The translations under genes were made by a program, and so were the position numbers. The notes beneath the pieces were generated by a model. The model saw only the letters and a program-made list of their open reading frames with translations, made no database searches and was not told the DNA's origin. DNA of 6,109 nucleotides from Chitinivibrionales bacterium (GTDB lineage Bacteria > Fibrobacterota > Chitinivibrionia > Chitinivibrionales > JANQEN01), in contig JAUVGS010000141.1 in the NCBI GenBank assembly GCA_030593665.1, positions 1 to 6,109 on the forward strand, in the 5' to 3' direction. Numbering within the stretch: the stretch's first letter is position 1; each line of letters opens with the position of its first letter. Positions 1-5,695 of this stretch are shown here, in pieces.

Positions 1-33
1 TGCAACTGTTGAGACAATTTTTTGTATGACCAT
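1..33 (-). CDS. Start of an unidentified gene cut by the left window edge
   Basis: An ATG at 33-31 on the minus strand opens a frame that stays open to the edge and encodes MVIQKIVSTVA. A strong Shine-Dalgarno stretch (AAGGGGG on the minus strand) sits about four bases upstream of the ATG, which is the main reason to believe it. Eleven residues are too few to name a family. The beta-strand-like start (KIVSTVA) would suit many alpha/beta proteins, but no function is assigned. The gene lies downstream of the sigma factor gene in the same direction, with 216 bases between them, so it probably has its own promoter. Confidence 0.5.
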   Translation of the reverse strand, partial: MVIQKIVSTVA

Positions 34-130
34 AGGTCCCCCTTTTTTATGTGAAAGAAAATTTTATTAATACTATTCCACGAATAGTTGATTTATATAT
101 ATAAAATTAATATAGAATAATTATTTTGTC

Positions 131-146
131 AGTGACGAGGATCACA
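131..146. promoter_or_regulatory. Crp/Fnr-family-like binding dyad
   Basis: The plus strand reads AGTGA, six bases, then TCACA; the minus strand reads TGTGA-N6-TCACT. This matches the TGTGA-N6-TCACA consensus of Crp-type regulators at nine of ten positions. It lies about 100 bases upstream of the ATG at 33, a plausible activator distance, in an AT-rich stretch that also contains a 14-base AT palindrome at 92-105. The match is seen; the function is inferred. A single short dyad can arise by chance, and whether this organism has a regulator with this specificity is unknown. Confidence 0.35.
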
Positions 147-249
147 AACAGGCAATTTTTTTTATTTTTTTTTAATCCCAGAGAACCTGTGAAGAATTAG
201 ACAAATAGAAATTAAGGGAAAGAGGGAAATACAGACGGGATACGCAGTC

Positions 250-1110
250 TTACTCTTTAGCGTATTTCATAAGATGTTTAATAATCTTGGAACGTCTCAA
301 TTTTCGCAGCGCTATATCTTTAATCTGCCTGACCCGTTCGCGGGTAATGCCTGAACGCTGCCCGATCTCATCGAGGGTATAACCGGTATCCTCTCCGATA
401 CCAAAATAGAGGCATATAATCTCACGTTCCCGGTCAGTGAGAATAACCAGCAGTTTATCGACCTCCTTATTCTGTGACCGTCGCAGAGCATAATCATCAG
501 GTTTTTCTATTTTCCGGTCATGCATCAGATCGATTAACGTTCCCTGTGCTTCTTCAGTCAACGGGGCGTCGAGGGAGGTGTGAGTTGAACCTATTTTTAT
601 CGAATCGGTCACATCTGTTTCTGAGATACCCAATTCCTTTGCCACTTCACTTGTATTGGGAAGCCGCCGAAACTTCTGTTCTAAATTGATCCGTGCTTTC
701 CCGACTTTATGGATCGTTGCGACCCGGTTCAGCGGAACTTTTACAATTCGAGAATTGTCTGCAAGCCCCTGCAGGATAGACTGCCGGATCCACCAGACTG
801 CATATGAAATGAATTTGAAATTTTTCTTCTCATCAAACCGCATCGCCGCCTTTATCAACCCCAGATTGCCCTCATTTATCAAATCAACAAGCGACATACC
901 CTGGTTCTGGTAATTGCGCGACACACTCACGACAAATCGAAGGTTCGCCTTAACCAATCTGTCAAGCGCCTTTTTATCTCCCTTTTTAATACGTGTCGCC
1001 ACCTGGTATTCTTCCTTAGGAGAAAGCGGCATAAAGCGTGCGATATCCCGCAGGTAGAGCCCAAGATTACTGTCTTCGACAATAAAATTATTCGTTATTC
1101 GAGCTTTCAA
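250..1110 (-). CDS. rpoD: RNA polymerase sigma-70 factor, short RpoD/SigA type
   Basis: This primary-type sigma factor recruits RNA polymerase core to promoters. Residues below are counted from the TTG at 1110 (286 aa). Region 1.2 is about 11-40 (LGLYLRDIARF). Region 2.2, the core-binding part, is about 67-88 (SLVDLINEGNLGLIKA). Regions 2.3-2.4, for -10 melting and recognition, are about 99-114 (KFISYAVWWIRQSILQ). Region 3 follows (SRIVKVPLN, about 120-127), then the 3.2 linker with SLDAPL. Region 4.2 is a helix-turn-helix at about 245-272 (TLDEIGQRSGITRERVRQIK). Region 1.1 and the long non-conserved insert of proteobacterial RpoD are absent, as in Bacteroidota and relatives. The frame extends four codons further up to another TTG (1122), but GGAGG at 1116-1120 lies inside that extension and five bases before TTG 1110, so 1110 is preferred. 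The family is certain; housekeeping versus alternative paralogue is not decidable here, so the symbol is tentative. Confidence 0.93.
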   Translation of the reverse strand: MKARITNNFIVEDSNLGLYLRDIARFMPLSPKEEYQVATRIKKGDKKALDRLVKANLRFVVSVSRNYQNQGMSLVDLINEGNLGLIKAAMRFDEKKNFKFISYAVWWIRQSILQGLADNSRIVKVPLNRVATIHKVGKARINLEQKFRRLPNTSEVAKELGISETDVTDSIKIGSTHTSLDAPLTEEAQGTLIDLMHDRKIEKPDDYALRRSQNKEVDKLLVILTDREREIICLYFGIGEDTGYTLDEIGQRSGITRERVRQIKDIALRKLRRSKIIKHLMKYAKE

Positions 1111-1120
1111 CAGAACCTCC
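1108..1120 (-). promoter_or_regulatory. Shine-Dalgarno site that sets a TTG start for the sigma gene
   Basis: The minus strand reads GGAGG, five bases, then TTG. The GGAGG overlaps codons 1-3 of the longest possible frame (TTG at 1122), so that upstream start would have to be read without it. The protein from the inner TTG begins (M)KARITNNFIVEDSN, which resembles the start of short RpoD proteins. No ATG occurs near the start, so a rare TTG start is needed either way; it may hold translation down. Confidence 0.65.
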
Positions 1121-1155
1121 AATTATATATTCCGTATACATATAACCCGGATGAA

Positions 1156-1189
1156 CTGGATAAGTATCCAGCTAAGCTGGACTATAGTC
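1156..1189. repeat. Three overlapping palindromes upstream of the sigma factor gene
   Basis: Three dyads follow each other without a gap. CTGGATAAGTATCCAG (1156-1171) has 7-base arms and a 2-base centre. TCCAGCTAAGCTGGA (1167-1181) has 7-base arms around one base. GACTATAGTC (1180-1189) is a perfect 10-base palindrome. The first two share TCCAG, so as RNA they would form mutually exclusive hairpins, and as DNA they give alternating CTGGA/TCCAG half-sites. On the minus strand the third contains TATAGT (1181-1186), a five-of-six match to a -10 box, but no convincing -35 stands in front. The cluster lies 46-79 bases before the TTG start. It could be an operator or a leader RNA switch controlling sigma synthesis; both are inference. 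Confidence 0.6.
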
Positions 1190-1272
1190 TTTACGAAATA
1201 GTTTTCTACCATCTTTCCTTAAGGTAATGAATATATGTACCAAAAGTTATTTTCTTTTGTAATCGTATTACG

Positions 1273-1292
1273 GTTAAATTTCTCGTTAAATT
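1273..1292. repeat. Direct repeat GTTAAATT, two copies 12 bases apart
   Basis: GTTAAATT occurs at 1273-1280 and again at 1285-1292, where it touches the PilZ stop codon. The sequence is AT-rich and short. It may mark a regulator or promoter element far upstream of the sigma gene, or be chance; no function is claimed. Confidence 0.3.
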
Positions 1293-1669
1293 CAATTTCG
1301 GGAAGTATAGCGATTTATTAGCGATACCATGGTATCCCTTTGCTGCTTTGAAAATGGATCGTTATAAAAGGTAAACTGGGCACCATATTTATTTCTTGCC
1401 CTGGTGCTATCTTCATCATGCCAGACTATTCTGCCAAGGATAGAAAATTTAATATTTTCCAAAGAAGATTTTTTATCGCCCAGGAAATGGAAAAAGATAA
1501 AATCATTATCTTCAAATGAATGAGTTGATTGAAAGCAGACACCGCCTTCGCTGATATTTGACAGTTGACCGTCCTCATCCCCCTTGGAATTTATATGGAC
1601 CTGCAATGGCAGGGTAAAACGACTGCATCTCCGCTTATTATTTACATGGTGAGAATCTTTTACTGACAT
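1292..1669 (-). CDS. Single-domain PilZ protein, probable c-di-GMP receptor
   Basis: A 125-residue protein that is essentially one PilZ domain. The two signature motifs for cyclic-di-GMP binding are present: RxxxR at 13-17 (RRCSR) and (D/N)xSxxG at 38-43 (NISEGG), separated by a beta-strand segment as in the family. The remainder (about 44-115) has the alternating hydrophobic pattern of a beta barrel, including FSILGRIVWH and KYGAQFTF, then a C-terminal helix. No signal peptide or membrane segment is seen, so it should be cytoplasmic. PilZ proteins bind c-di-GMP and pass the signal to motility, polysaccharide or transcription targets; the target cannot be read here. The ATG is preceded by a modest AGG four bases upstream. 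It has its own promoter, and 181 bases separate it from the sigma gene. No terminator is visible after it, so read-through into the sigma gene is possible. Confidence 0.88.
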   Translation of the reverse strand: MSVKDSHHVNNKRRCSRFTLPLQVHINSKGDEDGQLSNISEGGVCFQSTHSFEDNDFIFFHFLGDKKSSLENIKFSILGRIVWHDEDSTRARNKYGAQFTFYNDPFSKQQRDTMVSLINRYTSRN

Positions 1670-1714
1670 TTTACCTGTCTCGCCTCGAGTTGTGATGATA
1701 GACGTGCCAAATTA

Positions 1715-1743
1715 ATACTATCATTCCGGTAGAAATATGTCAA
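1715..1743 (-). promoter_or_regulatory. Sigma-70-type promoter of the PilZ gene
   Basis: On the minus strand a perfect TTGACA (1743-1738) is followed by a 17-base spacer and TAGTAT (1720-1715). A TG one base before the -10 box (TGaTAGTAT) makes it an extended -10. Transcription would start near 1708, giving a leader of about 40 bases. ACAGGTAAAA occurs twice on the minus strand, just upstream of the promoter (1757-1766) and at the ribosome-binding site (1669-1678); the meaning is unclear. Confidence 0.7.
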
Positions 1744-1771
1744 TAACAAAGTCACTTTTTACCTGTTTGGG

Positions 1772-1833
1772 GGAGTGAGTCGTGAGGAGTGAGTCGTGAA
1801 GCATGAAGCGGGAATCTGAAATCTAAAATCGAG
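1772..1833. repeat. Short tandem-repeat tract in the PilZ-side intergenic gap
   Basis: Two exact head-to-tail copies of GGAGTGAGTCGTGA occupy 1772-1785 and 1786-1799. After a short degenerate link come three 7-base units, AATCTGA, AATCTAA and AATCGAG (1813-1833). No frame or RNA structure explains it. Similar GAGTGAGTCGTGA / AATCTGA intergenic tracts are, from memory, scattered in some environmental bacterial genomes; that recollection is unverified. The tract lies between the PilZ promoter and the terminator of the next gene, so it disrupts neither gene. Confidence 0.7.
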
Positions 1834-1905
1834 ATACGCTCTTTCTTTAATAGCAATTACTTTCGAATTCCAACAAGGTATTGAGTAATTACAGGGTATC
1901 TATAT

Positions 1906-1937
1906 AAAAAAAGCCGGACCGTTGAGACGGGCCGACT
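1906..1937 (-). terminator. Intrinsic terminator after the small gene and the cys genes
   Basis: On the minus strand an 11-base-pair stem (1937-1927 with 1922-1912) has one internal C-T mismatch, one G-U pair and a 4-base loop CTCA. It is followed directly by a run of T (the A run at 1906-1912 on the plus strand). It lies 32 bases past the stop of the 96-aa gene. Since no hairpin is seen after cysNC, it may end transcription of that whole minus-strand group. Confidence 0.88.
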
Positions 1938-1969
1938 TGTTTACAAAACAGTTATTCGAGTCTGGTAGT

Positions 1970-2260
1970 CTATGATTCTTTTCTTGTCCAATCAAGCAGT
2001 GCATCAATGATCTTTTCAGCCTGTTCCTTGCTGGAAATATTGAACTTTGACTGCTGCATATACTCACCGTTCCTCTTGCGGTACCGTCTGATGGTATACC
2101 GGTCAGCGCCGTACGCTTCTTTGGCACGCTCCCATTGTTGATATTTAAAAACAATCGTGGCCCATGCACCGCGGGAAAGAACTCGTTTATCCATTTGTTT
2201 AATTATTTCTACGCCTTCTTCTTCATAGGTAATGGTGATATCTTCCACATTTGAAGCCAT
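1970..2260 (-). CDS. Small conserved-type protein, possibly PC4/YdbC-like nucleic-acid-binding
   Basis: A 96-residue soluble protein, starting MASNVEDITITYEEEG. The ATG at 2260 has a good Shine-Dalgarno (AGGGAG, 2267-2272) six bases upstream. An in-frame TTG at 2287 also has a purine run before it and would add nine residues, but ATG with AGGGAG is preferred. The N-terminal third is acidic. The centre is rich in aromatic and basic residues (FKYQQWERAKEAYG, YTIRRYRKRNGEY at 55-67), and it ends with KFNISSKEQAEKIIDALLDW (72-91). A basic strand, a G turn, then (K)xxIS plus an EQ-containing helix recall the PC4/p15 (YdbC) single-stranded-DNA-binding fold. This is judged by eye from pattern only, so the function is tentative. 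It lies 121 bases downstream of cysNC with no terminator between, and a strong one follows it, so it may be co-transcribed with the cys genes, use its own weak promoter, or both. Confidence 0.75.
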   Translation of the reverse strand: MASNVEDITITYEEEGVEIIKQMDKRVLSRGAWATIVFKYQQWERAKEAYGADRYTIRRYRKRNGEYMQQSKFNISSKEQAEKIIDALLDWTRKES

Positions 2261-2346
2261 TCTATGCTCCCTGGTTATATAGTGCAAAAAATGCTCCCCT
2301 TGTCCTCTTTCCTTCTGTTTGCCTATTCACCTTACGGGGATTCCAT

Positions 2347-2375
2347 TTTTTAGAATAAATTTTTCTTATTATCAA
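2347..2375 (-). promoter_or_regulatory. Weak candidate promoter for the small gene downstream of cysNC
   Basis: On the minus strand TTGATA (2375-2370, five of six to the -35 consensus) is followed by 17 bases and TAAAAA (2352-2347, four of six to the -10). It is in the right place, about 90 bases before the ATG at 2260, but the region is very AT-rich, so chance matches are likely. Confidence 0.3.
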
Positions 2376-2381
2376 TATAAA

Positions 2382-4277
2382 TTAGAACCCGATGAGATTA
2401 CAGCCTGAAAGATATTTTTTAATCGCCTCATCACATTCTTCCACAGTCATGACATCCGTTTCAACCAAAACTTCAGGCTGCGCGGGTTCTTCATACGGTG
2501 AGGTTACACCGGTAAATTCAGCTATTTCACCGGTCTCAGCCTTCTTATAGAGCCCCTTCGGGTCGCGCCGTTTGCACACATTGATATCACATTTGACATG
2601 CACTTCAATAAACCGCCCTTCCTGCACAAGCGATCTGACGAACTCACGGTCCTTGCGAAACGGTGAAATAAAGGTACACACAACGATAGTGCCCTGTTCA
2701 TAAAAAAGTTTCGCCGCTTCACCGACACGGCGGATATTCTCGGATCGGTCCCTGCCGGAGAAACCAAGATCACCGCATAATCCGTGCCTGACATTATCCC
2801 CATCGAGCAGCATCACCTGACAGCCGGCATCAAACAATGACTTCATCACTTTCCGGGCCACAGTCGATTTTCCTGCACCGGACAGGCCGGTAAACCACAG
2901 TATCGCCGCTTTATGCCCGTTGCGCTGTTCCCAGAGGGAACGGTCTACAGCCCCGCCTTCCCATGATACATTCGGCGACTTGTGTGCCTGTGCGGGTTTC
3001 TGCTGCGCGATATCATCCACGGTGCGCTGTATACCACGGATCATACCGGCGGCCACTGTCCGGTTGGTTACCGGATCAATAAGAATAAAACTGCCGGTGC
3101 CATGGTTAATTTTATAGGGATCAAAGTAAAGCGGCAATGCCGTTTTTATTTCCACTCTGCCTATTTCATTCAAGGTAAAAGCTGCCGCCTCTTCGCGATG
3201 CAGTGTATTCACGTCTATTTTATACACAATCTTTGTTACAAAGGCCTTTATCAGCCGGGTCGTATGTTTCAGGATATAATGCCCGGTACGCGACATGGGC
3301 AGCTCATCCATCCAGCAGAGGATCGCCTCAAACCGATTACTGACCTGCGGCAGGTTATTCTTCCGTACAATCATATCGCCGCGGCTGATATCGATCTCGT
3401 CCTCCAGTGAAAGCACAATCGACTGTCCGGCAAAGCCCTCCTCAAGGTCCCCGTCATACGTTTCTATCGTTTTAATCCGTGAAGTTTTTCCTGACGGCAG
3501 GACCGCGACCTCCTCCCCTTTTCTGACCGTTCCGGAGAGTACTCTTCCTGCAAATCCCCTGAAATCAAGATGCGGCCTGATAACATACTGAACAGGATAC
3601 CTGAAATCGATCAGGTTTTTATCAGCGGATACGTGCACATTTTCCAGTATATGCAGCAAGGTGTGTCCGTTGTACCAGGACATGTTCTCACTGCGGGTAA
3701 CGATATTGTCCCCTTTCAGCGCGGAAACCGGTATAAAGGTAATGTCATGAATATCGAGTTTTTCCGAAAACGCAGTATATTCCCGTGCTATACTCTCATA
3801 TTTGTTCTGGGAATAATCCACAAGATCCATTTTATTGACCGCCACTATCAGATGCGGAATCTGCAGCAGGGATACGAGGAAACCGTGTCGTTTTGACTGG
3901 GTCAGCACACCGTTTCGTGCATCAATAAGTATTATTGCCAATTCTGCGGTTGACGCGCCGGTTACCATATTCCGGGTATACTGCTCATGGCCGGGAGTGT
4001 CTGCAATGATAAACTTTCTCCTGGCAGTAGAAAAATAACGGTAGGCAACATCTATGGTAATACCCTGCTCCCGCTCAGCGGAGAGGCCATCCAGTAGCAG
4101 CGCAAGATCAACCTCTTCATCCCCCCGCCGTTTCGATGTTTTCTCAATTGCAGCATACTGATCCTCAAAGATACAGTTGGTTTCATAGAGTATTCTGCCG
4201 ATGAGTGTGGATTTTCCGTCATCGACACTGCCGGTTGTGGTAAAGCGCAGTAATGTTTTATCAGCATATTCTGTCAT
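2382..4277 (-). CDS. cysNC: Bifunctional sulfate adenylyltransferase subunit 1 / APS kinase (CysN-CysC fusion)
   Basis: A 631-residue cytoplasmic fusion. The N-terminal part is CysN, the EF-Tu-like GTPase that drives ATP sulfurylase (sulfate + ATP to APS). It has G1 GSVDDGKST (16-24), G2 with GITID (72-76), G3 DTPGH (93-97), G4 NKMD (148-151) and G5 SALKG (185-189), then EF-Tu-like beta-barrel domains (about 220-415). A linker (about 420-450) leads to CysC, the APS kinase (APS + ATP to PAPS), with P-loop GLSGAGKST (464-472), DGDNVRHGL (492-500), FSGRDRSENIRR (506-517) and ISPFRKDRE (537-545). All key motifs of both halves are intact and the length is normal for the fusion. The ATG overlaps the cysD stop by one base (TAATG), indicating translational coupling and roughly equal synthesis of the two ATP sulfurylase subunits. 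No terminator follows. PAPS could feed sulfate reduction or sulfation; neither downstream enzyme is in view. Confidence 0.97.
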   Translation of the reverse strand: MTEYADKTLLRFTTTGSVDDGKSTLIGRILYETNCIFEDQYAAIEKTSKRRGDEEVDLALLLDGLSAEREQGITIDVAYRYFSTARRKFIIADTPGHEQYTRNMVTGASTAELAIILIDARNGVLTQSKRHGFLVSLLQIPHLIVAVNKMDLVDYSQNKYESIAREYTAFSEKLDIHDITFIPVSALKGDNIVTRSENMSWYNGHTLLHILENVHVSADKNLIDFRYPVQYVIRPHLDFRGFAGRVLSGTVRKGEEVAVLPSGKTSRIKTIETYDGDLEEGFAGQSIVLSLEDEIDISRGDMIVRKNNLPQVSNRFEAILCWMDELPMSRTGHYILKHTTRLIKAFVTKIVYKIDVNTLHREEAAAFTLNEIGRVEIKTALPLYFDPYKINHGTGSFILIDPVTNRTVAAGMIRGIQRTVDDIAQQKPAQAHKSPNVSWEGGAVDRSLWEQRNGHKAAILWFTGLSGAGKSTVARKVMKSLFDAGCQVMLLDGDNVRHGLCGDLGFSGRDRSENIRRVGEAAKLFYEQGTIVVCTFISPFRKDREFVRSLVQEGRFIEVHVKCDINVCKRRDPKGLYKKAETGEIAEFTGVTSPYEEPAQPEVLVETDVMTVEECDEAIKKYLSGCNLIGF

Positions 4278-5203
4278 TAAAAATAGCCCTCACGCTTTTT
4301 CTGTTCCATGGATGAATCACTTGTTAAGTCAATAACCCTGTTTTCACGCTCAGATTTCTTTGCATCAATGACCTCTTGAATAATAGTATCAAAATCTTTT
4401 GCGGTTGATCGTACCGCACCGGTACAGGGAATACAGCCGAGGCTTCTGAACCTGCACATAACGGATTCAACCTCGCTCTCGTCAATCGGATTCTTACCGT
4501 CCGGATCAACGAGGTCGTACGAATAGAGCGGAATGAGAATGCCGTTCATAGTGATAACCTTTCGCTCCTCGGCAAAATAGAGGGGTACGACCGGTATCTT
4601 TTCAAGTTTTATATACTGCCAGACATCAACTTCAGTCCAGTTACTCAACGGGAATACACGCACGCTTTCCCCTTCATTTATCTCGGCGTTATAGAGGTCC
4701 CACAGTTCCGGGCGCTGATTCTTCGGATCCCACTGTCCGAACTCATCACGTACAGAGAATACCCGTTCCTTTGCACGTGACTTTTCTTCTTCACGCCGTG
4801 CGCCGCCGAATGCAGCATCGAATTCATGCTTTTTGACAGCATCCAGCAATCCCTGTGTTTTAAGATACTGACAACATTTATCATTGCCGAGCCTGGAAGG
4901 GTGCGCTCCTTTATCTATCCATTCCTTATTTCTTTCAACAATTAATGTGGCGCCGATCTCCTTAACAAATTTATCTCTGAACGTATACATTTCAGGGAAC
5001 TTATACCCGGTATCGACATGCATGAGTGGAAAGGGGAATTTCCCCGGGTAAAACGCTTTCTGAGCCAGTCGTACCATAACAGAGGAATCCTTACCGACCG
5101 AATATAACATGACCGGATTCTTAAACTCAGCGACAACCTCGCGCATGATATGGATTGATTCTGATTCAAGTTCTTTTAGATGTGAAAGACTATATGACGG
5201 CAT
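4277..5203 (-). CDS. cysD: Sulfate adenylyltransferase subunit 2 (CysD)
   Basis: A 308-residue catalytic subunit of heterodimeric ATP sulfurylase, which adenylates sulfate to APS with energy from GTP hydrolysis by CysN. It belongs to the PP-loop (N-type ATP pyrophosphatase) family: SVGKDSS at 35-41 is the PP motif, [10 protein letters not shown] at 62-71 follows, and [18 protein letters not shown] at 133-150 and [14 protein letters not shown] at 251-264 are strongly conserved CysD segments. The length is close to that of E. coli CysD, and the start ([19 protein letters not shown]) aligns with it from memory, supporting ATG 5203. The Shine-Dalgarno is weak (AGGA about 11 bases upstream). It is the first gene of the cysD-cysNC unit. 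The leader contains several dyads but no riboswitch I can recognise. Confidence 0.97.
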   Translation of the reverse strand: MPSYSLSHLKELESESIHIMREVVAEFKNPVMLYSVGKDSSVMVRLAQKAFYPGKFPFPLMHVDTGYKFPEMYTFRDKFVKEIGATLIVERNKEWIDKGAHPSRLGNDKCCQYLKTQGLLDAVKKHEFDAAFGGARREEEKSRAKERVFSVRDEFGQWDPKNQRPELWDLYNAEINEGESVRVFPLSNWTEVDVWQYIKLEKIPVVPLYFAEERKVITMNGILIPLYSYDLVDPDGKNPIDESEVESVMCRFRSLGCIPCTGAVRSTAKDFDTIIQEVIDAKKSERENRVIDLTSDSSMEQKKREGYF

Positions 5204-5279
5204 AGTTGCTCTAATCCTGGTTAGGAGCCGGGTTAATGCATAGAATAAAAATAGATTTTAAAAATAATATATCGGATAA

Positions 5280-5340
5280 GTATTACCTATGAGGAAATAG
5301 GGAATAAGCGGTAATACAAACAGTTTAAAACGGTTGTTTG
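5280..5340. repeat. Adjacent inverted repeats in the cysD leader
   Basis: GTATTACC (5280-5287) is the exact reverse complement of GGTAATAC (5310-5317), with 22 bases between. Abutting it, CAAACA (5317-5322) pairs with TGTTTG (5335-5340) across 12 bases. They lie 77-137 bases before the cysD start, where an operator for a sulfur-responsive regulator could sit. As RNA they could form two neighbouring stems. The dyads are seen; regulation is inference, and AT-rich sequence raises the chance rate. Confidence 0.4.
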
Positions 5341-5381
5341 TTCATTATAGAAAAAGAAATGTTATTCCCATACCTTTCTGA

Positions 5382-5396
5382 TTAACACACTGTTAA
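5382..5396. repeat. Perfect dyad TTAACACACTGTTAA
   Basis: Six-base arms TTAACA/TGTTAA flank three bases. It lies about 35-50 bases upstream of the possible cysD -10 box at 5344-5349 on the minus strand, which would suit an activator site. On neither strand is it followed by a T run, so it is not a terminator. The functional reading is speculative. Confidence 0.35.
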
Positions 5397-5464
5397 AAAA
5401 CCTCATTTTTACATTTTCAACCTTAGTAACGGAGAAAACATACGAGACCAAAACCTTATTAGCT

Positions 5465-5563
5465 ATGAAAATCGAATATAACAATCTATACACACATTTT
5501 GTATTCATCACTTACGAAAGACAAACAGTAATTCATGAAACATTATCAGGAGACGTTGAATAA
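5465..5563 (+). pseudogene. N-terminal remnant resembling an IS200/Y1-type transposase
   Basis: A plus-strand ATG opens 32 codons ending in TAA: MKIEYNNLYTHFVFIT, then YERQTVIHETLSGDVE. The pattern (Y)xxLYTHFVF-T-xRQ-VI resembles the first strand and helix of the Y1_Tnp (IS200-like / REP-associated tyrosine transposase) family, whose members usually run about 130-180 residues with a central HIHxL metal-binding motif and a catalytic tyrosine. Neither is present: after the stop no frame continues the family pattern, so this is at best a broken 5' end. It has no good Shine-Dalgarno and is the only plausible coding trace on the plus strand in this window. The assignment is by eye on 32 residues and could be wrong; a chance short frame is the alternative. 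Confidence 0.45.
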
Positions 5564-5695
5564 GGTAGGAATTGTGGGAGTGTCAATTGGTTACTAAGAT
5601 GTTAAAAGCGAAAATATGGTTTAAGAAATACGTGATGGAATTAACAAGAGAATGTATTGAAAACAATTTTTAACCAGCGTATGGATTTAAAAAAG

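Larger units (their letters stand above)
5204..5695. other. AT-rich gap holding the cysD leader and eroded mobile-element sequence
   Basis: There is no intact gene in these 492 bases. The left half is the cysD upstream region. A minus-strand TATAAT (5344-5349) could be a -10 box but lacks a recognisable -35; a start there would give a leader of roughly 135 bases. The right half contains a plus-strand transposase-like remnant (5465-5563) and sequence I cannot assign up to the IS110 fragment. No terminator, tRNA or array is visible. Confidence 0.6.

Noticed and set aside
132..173. Possible plus-strand terminator (GTGA/TCAC stem then a long T tract)
   Set aside because: The stem is only four base pairs, it is separated from the T tract by about nine bases, and no plus-strand gene lies to its left.
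474..913. Plus-strand open frames opposite the sigma factor gene
   Set aside because: They are antisense shadows with no recognisable motifs or ribosome-binding sites; the minus-strand frame fully explains the region.
1772..1833. CRISPR array
   Set aside because: The units are 14 and 7 bases long and directly adjacent, with no spacers and no cas genes nearby.
1900..2169. Second minus-strand frame overlapping the small gene
   Set aside because: It runs through the intrinsic terminator and has a composition unlike a folded protein; the overlapping 96-codon frame has the better ribosome-binding site.
2261..2287. Upstream TTG start adding nine residues to the small gene
   Set aside because: The TTG does have AGGGGAG before it, but the ATG at 2260 has its own AGGGAG at ideal spacing, and the shorter protein begins in a more typical way.
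2920..3896. Several open frames on the plus strand across the cysNC gene
   Set aside because: They are antisense shadows of a strongly conserved gene, overlap each other, and show no domain pattern of their own.
5204..5420. Riboswitch (for example SAM type) in the cysD leader
   Set aside because: I could not match the dyads there to any known riboswitch core, and no terminator or anti-terminator pair is visible before cysD.
5599..5673. Plus-strand 24-codon frame MLKAKIWFKKYVMELTRECIENNF
   Set aside because: It is short, has no Shine-Dalgarno and no family resemblance I can name. It lies in decayed sequence after the Y1-like remnant and in a different frame, so chance is the simplest explanation.
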